From Rhodococcus sp. IEGM 1379 (GTDB taxonomy: Bacteria > Actinomycetota > Actinomycetes > Mycobacteriales > Mycobacteriaceae), in NCBI RefSeq assembly GCF_030056815.1, contig NZ_JASHKR010000002.1, positions 1-64,000 on the forward strand: a stretch of DNA of 64,000 nt. Direction: 5' to 3'. Positions within the stretch are counted from its first letter, which is position 1, and every line of letters begins with the position of its first letter. The notes under the pieces were generated by a model that was not told the DNA's origin, made no database searches, and was given only the letters and a program-made list of their open reading frames with translations. This document shows, piece by piece, positions 50,378 through 58,615 of this stretch. A program made the position numbers and the translations under genes.

Positions 50378-50980
50378 TCACGACCCGTGAATCAGATACT
50401 GCAGCGTTTGCACGAGAATGGCATCGGTCGATTCCGACCGGAGTTGGGCGATGCCCGAACGAAGGACTGACGAACCTTCGAGAACGCTTACCACTGTCTC
50501 GGCTCGCCCGCGGAGTGCGACGGAATCGAGGTCGGGCTGCGCCCGAGCGACAATCAGGGCAACGTGAGCGACATACTGCCGGTAGAAGTCTCGAACGACT
50601 GCAGCGATCTCGGTATCAACAGAGGCAAGGGACCACACTTCGACGTACAGCCGAACTGTCTCCGGGTCCTCCTGCTCGGAGAGCAGAACGAGGATGAGCC
50701 TTTCGGAATCGGCCCGCGTGATCGGTGTATCGGATGCAGCCTCTGTCCAGGTCTTTGTCATCGCAGTAAGCCGTGAGAGGGAACGTTCGAGTGCGCGCGA
50801 CATGATCGCGCGTATGAGATCTGCCCGGGTAGGGAAGTAATGCTGAAGATGGCCGACACGAACGCCCGCGGCAGCGGCAAAGTCGCGCATCGCCGAGTGT
50901 GCATTGCCAGCAGTGATCAGGACTTCCTCGGCGGCGTCGAGAATCGCTGCCGCCCGGGCGGCTCCCTTCGAGAGTGTCAT
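50378..50980 (-). CDS. TetR family regulator
   Basis: 200 residues from ATG 50980. The N-terminal HTH ILDAAEEVLITAGNAHSAMR, DFAAAAGVRVGHLQHYFPTR, and the all-helical ligand domain fit TetR. ATG overlaps the stop of the upstream dehydrogenase-like gene by four bases, so both form one transcript. The palindrome 52037-52052 in front of that transcript is the likely operator, giving autoregulation. Confidence 0.88.
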   Translation of the reverse strand: MTLSKGAARAAAILDAAEEVLITAGNAHSAMRDFAAAAGVRVGHLQHYFPTRADLIRAIMSRALERSLSRLTAMTKTWTEAASDTPITRADSERLILVLLSEQEDPETVRLYVEVWSLASVDTEIAAVVRDFYRQYVAHVALIVARAQPDLDSVALRGRAETVVSVLEGSSVLRSGIAQLRSESTDAILVQTLQYLIHGS

Positions 50981-52026
50981 GTCCGCAATACTGCCACTCC
51001 GTGTTTCTCGAGTTCGCCGATGATGCGTTCCGGATGCGGAACCGATTCGGGGAAAGCAATTCCGGGACGCATGTCCGTTTCGAGGACGCGTCGTAGTGCG
51101 AGGTATCCACCCACTGCTGTCAGGTGCGCCTGACCGTTCGGATCGACCACTATGGCACTTACGGCGCCATGAGGCCCGGACACATCGATGCGGATCTGCG
51201 CGCTGCCGCCGGTGCCGGGTGAGTAGAGGAGCGCTCGGCGTAGCGGCGTGAATCTGTCGCCACGGCCCCATCGGAACAGTCCGGACTTCTTGGCTGCGAG
51301 CAGGAGATTTGTGGACACGTTCGAGCTGAATCCTATTCTGGTTGTAGCTGTTTCGACGTTCAAAGTTAGCGGAAACGTGAGCTGCTCGGGAGTGTCGATA
51401 CGTGCCACTTTGGTTCTGGATCCCGGAAATTCGACCCACGTGGTATCGGTCAGTGGGCTGACGGTGATCGGGTTGCCGCGCAGCATCACTTCGTAGTCCT
51501 GGCCGAGACGGTCCATGAAGTCGACTGAATCGCGGCCGGCCTTGTCCTTGGTGTCGTAGCGGATCGAAGTGGTGATCTCGTCGGCACCTCCGAGTTCGTG
51601 AACCAGTGCTGCAGCAACAAGATTAGTTACTCCACCCATCCATCCTGATGACAGGTAGACCGGACTGGTGGGTGCCAGATGTCCTGCCAGAGTTGCTGCA
51701 CGGGCAAGCCTTCCGGCCCACCTGGTTACATCGATGTACGGGACCGCGGCTTCTATGCATGCTCGTAGAACGCGGTCGTGTGGATCATTGACTGTCGAGA
51801 CGACTGCGCGGACTGTGGCGTCGAACGGGGTGGGGTCGCCGAGGTCCCAGCGTCTTACCGAAACTCCGTGTGTTTTAGCGAGTTCAGCGCCGCCGTCGGG
51901 ATTGCGACCGGCGAGCAGAAGTGGAAATTCGGGCGCAGCGAGGTGTGTCAATGCGGTGCCGACGGTTCCGTACCCTCCGACGATCAGTATCGGTGCGTCG
52001 GACCTGTGGTGCAGGGAATCGGTCAT
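50977..52026 (-). CDS. Saccharopine dehydrogenase-like NAD(P)-binding protein
   Basis: 349 residues with a Rossmann motif PILIVGGYGTVGTALTHLAA and LLLAGRNPDGG, then VVSTVNDPHDRVLRACIEAA, PYIDVTRWAG and YLSSGWMGGVTNLVAAAL. The shape is that of saccharopine-dehydrogenase-like or trans-acting enoyl reductase-type proteins; the substrate is unknown. It is the first gene of a two-gene operon with its TetR regulator, behind a perfect palindrome. Confidence 0.8.
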   Translation of the reverse strand: MTDSLHHRSDAPILIVGGYGTVGTALTHLAAPEFPLLLAGRNPDGGAELAKTHGVSVRRWDLGDPTPFDATVRAVVSTVNDPHDRVLRACIEAAVPYIDVTRWAGRLARAATLAGHLAPTSPVYLSSGWMGGVTNLVAAALVHELGGADEITTSIRYDTKDKAGRDSVDFMDRLGQDYEVMLRGNPITVSPLTDTTWVEFPGSRTKVARIDTPEQLTFPLTLNVETATTRIGFSSNVSTNLLLAAKKSGLFRWGRGDRFTPLRRALLYSPGTGGSAQIRIDVSGPHGAVSAIVVDPNGQAHLTAVGGYLALRRVLETDMRPGIAFPESVPHPERIIGELEKHGVAVLRT

Positions 52027-52036
52027 GCTGCCATTC

Positions 52037-52052
52037 TAGGTCAATTGACCTA
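52037..52052. promoter_or_regulatory. TetR-type operator palindrome
   Basis: TAGGTCAATTGACCTA is a perfect 16-bp palindrome, 11-26 bases upstream of the dehydrogenase-like start codon. Its position over the promoter and the TetR gene in the same transcript argue for an autoregulatory operator. Confidence 0.75.
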
Positions 52053-52245
52053 AAGTGTCGAGCGAGAGCAGTGTGGTCACCATTTGTGACCTTTGCGAGG
52101 GCAGTTTGAGCTGCGACTACAGGATGCGCATCGCCAAACCTTTACTTCCGATTTGCGACAGATTGGAGAGTCGAGAGAAGCGGTAAATTCCTTTGTGCAC
52201 CAAGGAATTAGGTGATGTGCGATTCCCGTTTACTTCTTGATCGGC

Positions 52246-52341
52246 TGTGCTCGACGACGATGGTCGCTGTGCTCGACGATGGTCGCTGTGCTCGACGACG
52301 AAAGTCGCTGTGCTCGACGACGAAAGTCGCTGTGCTCGACT
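52246..52341. repeat. Tandem 22-bp repeat array
   Basis: Four tandem units of TGTGCTCGACGACGAAAGTCGC or close variants (52246-52267, a 19-base unit 52268-52286, 52287-52308, 52309-52330) plus a partial fifth. The last two full units are identical. Each junction contains GTCG-N7-CGAC. The 52053-52456 gap holds nothing else that I can support; the repeats end about 115 bases before the YdcF-like gene. Confidence 0.9.
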
Positions 52342-52456
52342 CGAACGGATATGCATCGCCCCCATCGGTTGGGTAACAATCCGATCAAAAGTGCGATATT
52401 CGAGTGTCTTGTCGATACCGTGGCGTGACATCCGACAATTCAGGGGAGTCAGCTTG

Positions 52457-53095
52457 ATGGTCAATGTGCGCACATCTGTGTTGAAAGGAATTGCCGCAGC
52501 AGCTTTGGTGGCAGCGGCAGGGGTGGGACTTTCGCCGGCAACGGCGAGTGCAGATATAACACCGGTCACGGTGGTCAACGGTGTTCTTTCGGTCTTCGGG
52601 GGGTGCCAATCCACAGTTCGAGAGGTGGTTGTGGTGTGCACGGGTGCCGAGTCCTTGACGCGCCGGTCGCCACTCCTGCTCGATCTCAACCCGGCGGGGA
52701 CCAACATCGTCGTGCTTGGTGCCGGACTGTTTGACGACGGCACGATGCGTCCGATGCTGGTCGAGCGATTGCAGGCTGCGCTGGAGGTTGCGCATCAGTA
52801 TCCAGCGGCGCCGATCATCACCAGTGGCGGCGCGCCCAAGTCCGGCATTACCGAGGCCAAGGCAATGCGTGACTGGCTTGTTGCCAACGGTATCGATCCT
52901 GCCAGGATCACCGAGGAGGGCCGGTCCGGGTCGACGGTCCAGAATGCGCAGAACACCGCGCAGATTCTGGCTGATCGCCGGGCAAGCGGTGTTGTTGTCG
53001 TCTCGAGTGCCAACCATGTCGAGCGGGCAATGATCGACTTCCGGATGGCGGTGGGAGGCGGCATTCCCGTCGCCGGCGTCATCGCTGCAACCTAG
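52457..53095 (+). CDS. Secreted YdcF/SanA-like (DUF218) protein
   Basis: 212 residues from ATG 52457 with GGGGAG upstream. A signal peptide (VLKGIAAAALVAAAGVGLSP, cleavage near TASA) precedes a DUF218 domain: NIVVLGAGLFDDGTMRPMLV, AAPIITSGGAPKSG, TEAKAMRDWL, SGSTVQNAQNTA and VVVSSANHVERAMIDF. The family includes SanA/ElyC/YdcF, linked to envelope integrity. It is monocistronic, with the tandem repeat array upstream and a strong terminator downstream. Confidence 0.88.
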   Translation: MVNVRTSVLKGIAAAALVAAAGVGLSPATASADITPVTVVNGVLSVFGGCQSTVREVVVVCTGAESLTRRSPLLLDLNPAGTNIVVLGAGLFDDGTMRPMLVERLQAALEVAHQYPAAPIITSGGAPKSGITEAKAMRDWLVANGIDPARITEEGRSGSTVQNAQNTAQILADRRASGVVVVSSANHVERAMIDFRMAVGGGIPVAGVIAAT

Positions 53096-53127
53096 AGGGC
53101 CGCAACCTGAATCGGTCGCACTGAATA

Positions 53128-53177
53128 AGCAAAGCTCCGCCCCGGGACGCTCGAGTGTCCCGGGGCGGAGCTTTGCT
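53128..53177 (+). terminator. Strong hairpin terminator of the YdcF-like gene
   Basis: A perfect 21-bp stem (53128-53148 with 53157-53177) encloses an 8-base loop, starting about 33 bases after the stop. It is very GC-rich, but only a weak T-run follows. Confidence 0.8.
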
Positions 53178-53254
53178 GTGGTTCTCTATCATCGGGAGCT
53201 CACGTCTTCGGTAGCGGCCAGTTTCGCGATCAACTGTTCGTCACCGCTCTCCGT

Positions 53255-54753
53255 TCATAGAACCGTCTCCTTGATGAAGACGATGGCAAAGAGGCTGAGC
53301 AGGGCGAGAATTCCCGCTATGAAGAAGATTCGGGCAGTTCCTTGAGGTTCGACAGCCCAGCGCCGGATCCGCCGGCCGAACTCATATCGATGCCGAGCGC
53401 GCTCAATCCGCTGGTTGTCAGGTTTGCAACGTGCGTGGAAAAAACTGCGCCCAGAACGGAGACGCCGGCAGCGCCACCGCGCGAACGGAAGAACGAGACT
53501 GTGGAACTGGCTGTTCCCAGATCACTGGGTGCCACTGTGTTCTGCACTGCGAGTACAAGGTTCTGCATCACCATGCCCATGCCGGCGCCAAGGACGAAGA
53601 GGAAGAATCCGACCTGCGCCATCGGTGTTGCGTGATCGATTGTGGACAGGAGGAAAAATCCCACGGACATTGTCAGCGAGCCGGCAACGAGGAAGGCCTT
53701 CCAGCGGCCGAACTTGGTGATGAGTGATCCCGAGATTCCAGACGAGAGAAGGGAACCGATTACCATCGGCAGCGTCAGGAGTCCGGCGACGGTGGGTGAG
53801 TAACCGCGTGCGATCTGGAAGTACTGCCCGAGGAAGACTGCGCCGCCGAACATTGCGACACCGACGGCGATGCTGGCAAGCGTCGCGAGTGTGGTGGTGC
53901 GATCACGGAACAGGCGCAGGGGGATGATGGGTTCCTCGACTTTGCTTTCCACCCAGATCGCTACTGCGAGAAGAACGATTCCGAGGCCCACCAGGAAGAA
54001 GGACAGCTCCGATGACCAATCGAAGTTCTTGCCGGCCAAAGTGACCCAGATGAGGAGAGTGCTGACTCCGGCGGCGATGAGCGTCGCGCCGACGTAGTCG
54101 ATGCTGACGTCCTTCTTGACGACGGGAAGGTTCAGGGTTCGTTGAACGACGATCAGTGCGATGACTGCGAGGGGAACGCCGACAAAGAACGTCCAGCGTC
54201 AGCCGAGCCAGCTGGTATCGACGATGACGCCGCCGATCAATGGGCCTGCAACCGTGGCAGTCGACATGACCGCTGCGATCGGTTCCTGGTAGCGGCCACG
54301 TTCACGGGGGGGCTGAACATTGCGGCGATAACGATGATGACCAGTGCCTGCAGGCCGCCAAGGCCGAGGCCCTGGATGACGCGGAATCCGATCAGCATGC
54401 CGACGGCTTGTGGCATCCCGGCCAGAACGGAGCCGATGGTGAAGATGGTGATGGACAGCTGGACCAGCAGTTTCTTGCTGACTAGATCGGAGAATTTGCC
54501 CTAGATGGGAGTTGTTGCGGTGGAAGCCAACAGCGTTGCCGTCACGACCCAGGTGTATTGGTCTTGAGTGCCGTGGAGCTCGGTAATGATGGTAGGCAAT
54601 GCATTTGACACGATGGTCGATGACAGGAATGCAACGAACATGCCGAGAAGCAAGCGGACGAGAGCGTCGATCTTCTGCTTGTGTGTCATCGGGGGCTTCG
54701 GGTGGCAGTGTTGGTGAAGATGGTGGAGCGTCCGTGGACTTGGCTGTATCCAT
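53255..54753 (-). pseudogene. Decayed DHA2-family MFS efflux transporter
   Basis: The gene started at ATG 54753 (AAGGAAG upstream; MDTAKSTDAPPSSPTLPPEA). Lesions along the reading: a shift before MTHKQKIDALVRLLLGMFVA; a TAG at 54501-54503 in place of Trp in TTPI-stop-GKFSDLVSKK; loss of one C in a seven-C run near 54307-54313 that breaks MFSP/RERGRYQ; a TGA at 54199-54201 replacing Trp in DTSWLG-stop-RWTFFVG; and a deletion-frameshift near 53340 between LSNLKEL and ARIFFIAGILALLSLFAIVF. The stretch MAGKNFDWSS to LSNLKE is still open for 240 codons. Confidence 0.9.
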
Positions 54754-55150
54754 GAGCTTCCTTGTATCGGAGAATTATTCGAGCTGGGGAAAAAGAGAGA
54801 ATCGACGAAGGTTCGTCAACGGAGAGTTGTTCGTTGTCGCGGGTGGGCCGGCGGAGACGTTCGAGTGATGCCCTACCGTTGCTCGGGTCTGCTTGGCGCT
54901 GTAGGTAACCGGCATCTTCGGCCTGTGCTGCGTGTCGGCTGAGGGTTGACGCGGTGATTCGCAATTTTGCGGCCAGTTCGGTAGTTCTGTTCACTTCGTC
55001 TGCAGACATCAGTGAGAGCAGGGCGCCCATTGCGTCGGGAAGCGCGCCGCGTGTTTGTCCATGAGATTCGGCCCAGGCGATTTCGCGATGCCGGCGCACG
55101 AGCGCCCCGAGGCTGTAAATGACGGATTCGGCTGTTTCGGGTGTGACCAT
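54686..55150 (-). pseudogene. MarR-family regulator, C-terminus disrupted
   Basis: From ATG 55150 the protein reads MVTPETAESVIYSLGALVRR, then TTELAAKLRITASTLSRHAA and GYLQRQADPSNGRAS, a MarR DNA-binding domain. After residue 95 the sequence no longer resembles MarR (LERLRRPTRDNEQLSVDEPS) and runs 68 bases into the transporter start in another frame. A deletion or frameshift has probably removed the dimerisation helix. It would have regulated the adjacent, also dead, efflux pump. It could still be a truncated but expressed protein. Confidence 0.6.
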
Positions 55151-55164
55151 CGCCGCCCCTCGCC

Positions 55165-55210
55165 TAGTTGAATATTGCAACTATAGGAGAAGTTGGTTGC
55201 AGTGCGCAAC
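55165..55210. promoter_or_regulatory. Two MarR-type inverted repeats
   Basis: TAGTTG-N7-CAACTA (55165-55183) and GTTGC-N5-GCAAC (55196-55210) lie 15-60 bases upstream of the MarR relic. Both contain GTTGCAA-like halves typical of MarR operators. They survive although the regulated genes are broken. Confidence 0.55.
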
Positions 55211-55220
55211 TGTTTTGAAG

Positions 55221-55652
55221 CTAATTCTCCGAGTTGCCGAGGCGTCGGAGCAACGACGTCAGTGTGACGATGTCCTCGGGCTTCCAGGTGGCCAGACGGG
55301 CACGCCACTCGTCGATCTGATGGTTCTGGATATTGCTCAGTTTCGTTTTGGCGTCAGGCGTCAATGCCACCAGTTTGGCGCGGGCGTCGTCGGGGTCCGG
55401 AATCCGCTCGACCAATCCGAGGCGCTCAGCAGCATTGATCTGCCTTGTCAGGGTGGATTTCTCGATGTCGAGCGTCGAGATCAGCTCGGACATGCGCACG
55501 GCTTTGTTCCGGTTCAGGATGACCAGGACGGGGTAGAGCGCCGGATCGAGCTTCGGATGAATTGCCCGGGCATACTTCCGGGAGCGAGCACGACCCCGTT
55601 GCCACATGTCGGCGAGTTCCGTTTCCAGGCCGGTGATGGGATCTGAAACCAC
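55221..55652 (-). CDS. MarR family regulator
   Basis: 143 residues from GTG 55652 (AAAGGGG upstream); the frame extends to 55730 into the flank of the palindromic repeat. The winged HTH is DPALYPVLVILNRNKAVRMS, ELISTLDIEKSTLTRQINAA, ERIPDPDDARAKLVALTPDA. The frame is complete, in contrast to the neighbouring MarR relic. It could now control the remaining operators at 55165-55210 or a remote target. Confidence 0.88.
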   Translation of the reverse strand: MVSDPITGLETELADMWQRGRARSRKYARAIHPKLDPALYPVLVILNRNKAVRMSELISTLDIEKSTLTRQINAAERLGLVERIPDPDDARAKLVALTPDAKTKLSNIQNHQIDEWRARLATWKPEDIVTLTSLLRRLGNSEN

Positions 55653-55733
55653 AGTTGCTACCCCTTTGGTGCGTTGCTTCCGGTGTTCATCCAACCAGAA
55701 GTTCGACCGTCGTGATTGCCGGGAATCCACTCC

Positions 55734-55784
55734 GAGCGAAAGTGCCGTTGGGCGCCTTGGATGCGCCGAACGGCACTTTCGCTC
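55734..55784. repeat. Intergenic palindromic repeat element
   Basis: Two 22-base arms (55734-55755 and 55763-55784) pair with one mismatch around the loop CTTGGAT. The outer sequence is GAGCGAAAGTGCCGTT and the inner one GGCGC. A degenerate copy with the same loop lies at 45056-45106. It sits between the aldehyde dehydrogenase stop and the MarR start and may serve as a terminator. Confidence 0.85.
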
Positions 55785-55821
55785 AATTCGGTGGTAGGGG
55801 AAACGGAAACGGCGTCCCGTT

Positions 55822-57336
55822 CTAGCCGTGCCGCTTCGCCAACATCCAGCGAGATATCTTCATGTCGCGGGCTTTGCGTTCGATGGTCAAAAGGTCGAGT
55901 GGGGCGCTGAACCTCTGTACGGCAACGGACTTGACGCTGCTGAATTCACGCAAGCCGTCTGCCCCGTGAATTCTGCCGAATCCGGAATCGCCGACGCCGC
56001 CGAAGGGTAGCGCCGCGATCGAGGCGAACCCGAGAACCGAATTGACCGTGACAACACCACATTCGAGACGCTCGGCAATTGCTCGCCCCTGTGCGGAACT
56101 TTTGGTGAACACGGAGGCACCCAAGCCGTATTTGGATGCGTTGGCCCGCTCGATCGCGTCGTCCATGTCGGCCACTTTGTTCACGACGACACTGGGGCCG
56201 AAGGTTTCTTCTGTGATCGCGGTGGAGTTCTCGGGTACTTCGGTCAGGATTATGGGGTCGATGAACGGGCCGCGGAAGGAATCGAGTCCGCCGAGAACGG
56301 CTTTCGCTCCCCGGTTGAGGGCGTCCTCGACGTGTCCTCGGACAATCGCGGTCTGCTTGCCCAGTGTCATCGGTCCGTAAGTCGCGGAATCGCTATCTCC
56401 GGCGTGCGCATCGGTCAGGGCTGCAGTGAGTTTGGAAAGAAATGCGTCGTAGACCGGGGCCGCGACATAGATGCGCTCGACGCCGGCGCACGTCTGTCCA
56501 CCGTTGCCGACGGCGCCGAAGGCCGCAAAGCTGACTGCTGCATCAAGATTGGCGTCGGAGTTCACCAGCATGGCGTCCTTGCCCCCACATTCGGCGACCA
56601 ACGGGGTCAGGGTTTCAGCACATGTCGCCATGACTCGCTTGGCGGTCGCCGTTGATCCGGTGAATGCGATCTTGTCCACTCCGGACGAACACAGCAGCGC
56701 GCCGGTCTGTCCGTCGCCGGTAATGGTTTGCAGGACAGGGTGACCCGGTGCGGCAATGTTCCACAGGCGTGCCAGTTCGATGCCTACTCCGGGTGAGAGT
56801 TCGCTAGGTTTGAAGACGACGGCATTTCCGGCAGCCAGGGCGTAACCGATTGATCCCATCGGAGTGTAGAGCGGATAGTTCCATGGGCCGATGACCCCGA
56901 CGACTCCCATCGGGCGGTAGCCGACCGATGCTGATTGGTTGGCGCTGATCAGTCCGGCTCCGACGCGTCTGCGGCGCAGTACCTTCTGTGCGTTACGGGC
57001 CGCCCAGTCGAGGTGCTCGAGCGCCAGCATTACCTCGAGGACTGCGTCGTCGGCAGGTTTGCCGGTCTCGGCGGAGATGATCGCGGCCATGGCTTCTGCG
57101 TTGTTCGCGATTGCCGAGCGGAAGTCCCGCAACACTTTTTGTCGTCCGGAGAATCCGAGTTGATCCCACCAGCGGGCGGCAGTGCGGGCGACGCCAACGG
57201 CACTATCGACGGCGGTTCGATCCGCAACGGGGTATCGAGCGATGACAGTGTTGTCTCGGGGATCGACGCTGGCGAAGGTGTTGTCGTCGGCGTGAGGATC
57301 GATCGATGTGCTCTGACTGCCGAGTTGTTCCGTCAT
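55822..57336 (-). CDS. NAD(P)-dependent aldehyde dehydrogenase (succinic-semialdehyde dehydrogenase-like)
   Basis: 504 residues. The catalytic Glu is in LVAECGGKDAM and the nucleophile Cys in GNGGQTCAGVERIYV; cofactor motifs are GPWNYPLYTPMGSIGYALAA and KIAFTGSTATAKRVM. C-terminal PFGGVGDSGFGRIHG is usual for the family. It oxidises an aldehyde to the acid. Divergent from the acyl-CoA dehydrogenase, with palindromes in the shared gap, so the two are probably co-regulated, perhaps by the GntR protein at 58616. Confidence 0.9.
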   Translation of the reverse strand: MTEQLGSQSTSIDPHADDNTFASVDPRDNTVIARYPVADRTAVDSAVGVARTAARWWDQLGFSGRQKVLRDFRSAIANNAEAMAAIISAETGKPADDAVLEVMLALEHLDWAARNAQKVLRRRRVGAGLISANQSASVGYRPMGVVGVIGPWNYPLYTPMGSIGYALAAGNAVVFKPSELSPGVGIELARLWNIAAPGHPVLQTITGDGQTGALLCSSGVDKIAFTGSTATAKRVMATCAETLTPLVAECGGKDAMLVNSDANLDAAVSFAAFGAVGNGGQTCAGVERIYVAAPVYDAFLSKLTAALTDAHAGDSDSATYGPMTLGKQTAIVRGHVEDALNRGAKAVLGGLDSFRGPFIDPIILTEVPENSTAITEETFGPSVVVNKVADMDDAIERANASKYGLGASVFTKSSAQGRAIAERLECGVVTVNSVLGFASIAALPFGGVGDSGFGRIHGADGLREFSSVKSVAVQRFSAPLDLLTIERKARDMKISRWMLAKRHG

Positions 57337-57362
57337 CTGGGTGAGGCCTCCACGTTTCGACG

Positions 57363-57407
57363 CATCACATATATGTGATGTGATTTACTGTGCTGGGTGT
57401 CACAGTA
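57363..57407. promoter_or_regulatory. Two operator-like dyads in a divergent promoter
   Basis: CATCACATATATGTGATG (57363-57380) is a perfect 18-bp palindrome, and TACTGTG-N8-CACAGTA (57386-57407) is a second dyad. Both lie between the divergent aldehyde dehydrogenase and acyl-CoA dehydrogenase starts. The downstream GntR/FCD regulator is a candidate ligand-controlled binder. Confidence 0.6.
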
Positions 57408-57463
57408 TGCGCCGGAGTGCGCAACGACAACCCCCTCAAGATCACACCATTCGGGAGCAGTCG

Positions 57464-58606
57464 ATGAATATGGATTTCACGCAGGAGCAGTCCGATTTCG
57501 CCCGATCCGTCGCGGCATTCTGCAAGAAGGAAAGTGGTACGCGGGGTCAGCGCGACCAACTGACCAACTTCGGTGAACACAACCACAACCAGGCCTTCTA
57601 CGAGAAGATGGCAGCATTGGGCTGGCTTGGCTTGACCGTCCCCGAAGAATACGGTGGATCCGCCGGCAGCACAGTTGACCTGTGCATATTCCTCGACGAG
57701 GCAGCCAAGGGAATGGCTCCGATCGGCGGCCTCGGACCTACTGTCATCACGGGCGCGGCGTACGAGAAATTCGGTAGCCCGGCACAGAAGAAGGAAGTGC
57801 TCGGCGGCATCGTTCGAGGTGCGTCGCAGTCGATCTCGATGTCGGAACCTGAAGCCGGATCGGACGTCGGCAATCTCAGTTGCCGTGCCGAGAAGGTTGA
57901 CGATGGGTGGCTGATCAACGGTCAGAAGACCTGGTGTTCCAATGCCCATTTTGCCGAGAACATTCTGCTGGTGGCTCGCACTTCCCGAGGCACCGGCAAG
58001 CACGAGGGCCTGACGATGTTTCACGTCCCGGCGAACGTCGACGGATTGAAGATCAGCGGCATCGACACCATGGGCGGCAAGGAGGTCAACGACCTCTACT
58101 TCACGGACACGTTCCTGCCGGAGGATGCTGTGGTCGGCGAGGTGGGCAACGGCTGGAAGCAGTTGATGGCCGGACTCAACATCGAGCGACTGATTCTTGC
58201 AGCCATGATGCTGGGGACGGCGCAAAGGGCGTTTGATGACACTCTCGAATTCATCACCACCCGTAAACAATTCGGCAGGCCGGTCGGAACGTTCCAGGCC
58301 TTGCGTCATCGGATGGCGGACCTCGCCACCGAAATCGAATGCGGTCGGCTCCTGGTCTACAGCGTCGCGCGGATGGTTGACGCCAACCCGACGACGATGT
58401 TTCCGCGAGAAGCATCGATGGCCAAGCTCAAGCTCACCGAGACCGCCAAGAAGGCGGCGCTCGAAGGCATGCAGATGATGGGCGGGTACGGTTACGCCAC
58501 TGAGTTCGACATGGAACATCATGTGCGGAAGACTCTTGTGTCTTCCATTTACGGTGGTACCAACGAGATTCAGCGAGACATCATCGGTAAGACGTACGGA
58601 CTGTGA
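57464..58606 (+). CDS. Acyl-CoA dehydrogenase
   Basis: 380 residues from ATG 57464 (MNMDFTQEQSDFARSVAAFC), which has GGGAG upstream; a longer frame to 57341 crosses the operators. FAD/substrate motifs: MSEPEAGSDVGNLSCRAEKV, INGQKTWCSNAHFAENILLV, EGMQMMGGYGYATEFDMEHH and the C-terminal SIYGGTNEIQRDIIGKTYGL. It introduces the alpha,beta double bond into an acyl-CoA; chain specificity unknown. The GntR gene follows after nine bases in the same transcript. Confidence 0.93.
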   Translation: MNMDFTQEQSDFARSVAAFCKKESGTRGQRDQLTNFGEHNHNQAFYEKMAALGWLGLTVPEEYGGSAGSTVDLCIFLDEAAKGMAPIGGLGPTVITGAAYEKFGSPAQKKEVLGGIVRGASQSISMSEPEAGSDVGNLSCRAEKVDDGWLINGQKTWCSNAHFAENILLVARTSRGTGKHEGLTMFHVPANVDGLKISGIDTMGGKEVNDLYFTDTFLPEDAVVGEVGNGWKQLMAGLNIERLILAAMMLGTAQRAFDDTLEFITTRKQFGRPVGTFQALRHRMADLATEIECGRLLVYSVARMVDANPTTMFPREASMAKLKLTETAKKAALEGMQMMGGYGYATEFDMEHHVRKTLVSSIYGGTNEIQRDIIGKTYGL

Positions 58607-58615
58607 GGATCGGTT

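Noticed and set aside
52246-52341. Possible CRISPR array
   Set aside because: The units are directly adjacent without unique spacers and there are no cas genes.
52247-52456. N-terminal extension of the YdcF-like protein through the tandem repeats
   Set aside because: The frame is open, but the signal peptide must be N-terminal and ATG 52457 has its own ribosome binding site, so the repeats are non-coding.
52117-52743. Minus-strand frame covering the tandem repeat array and the YdcF-like gene
   Set aside because: Low-complexity Ser/Arg protein produced by the repeats and the antisense of a signal-peptide gene; no start signal.
54307-54313. Phase-variable poly-C tract in the MFS gene
   Set aside because: The tract does cause a frameshift, but two nonsense codons and a 3' deletion elsewhere mean slippage could not restore the protein.
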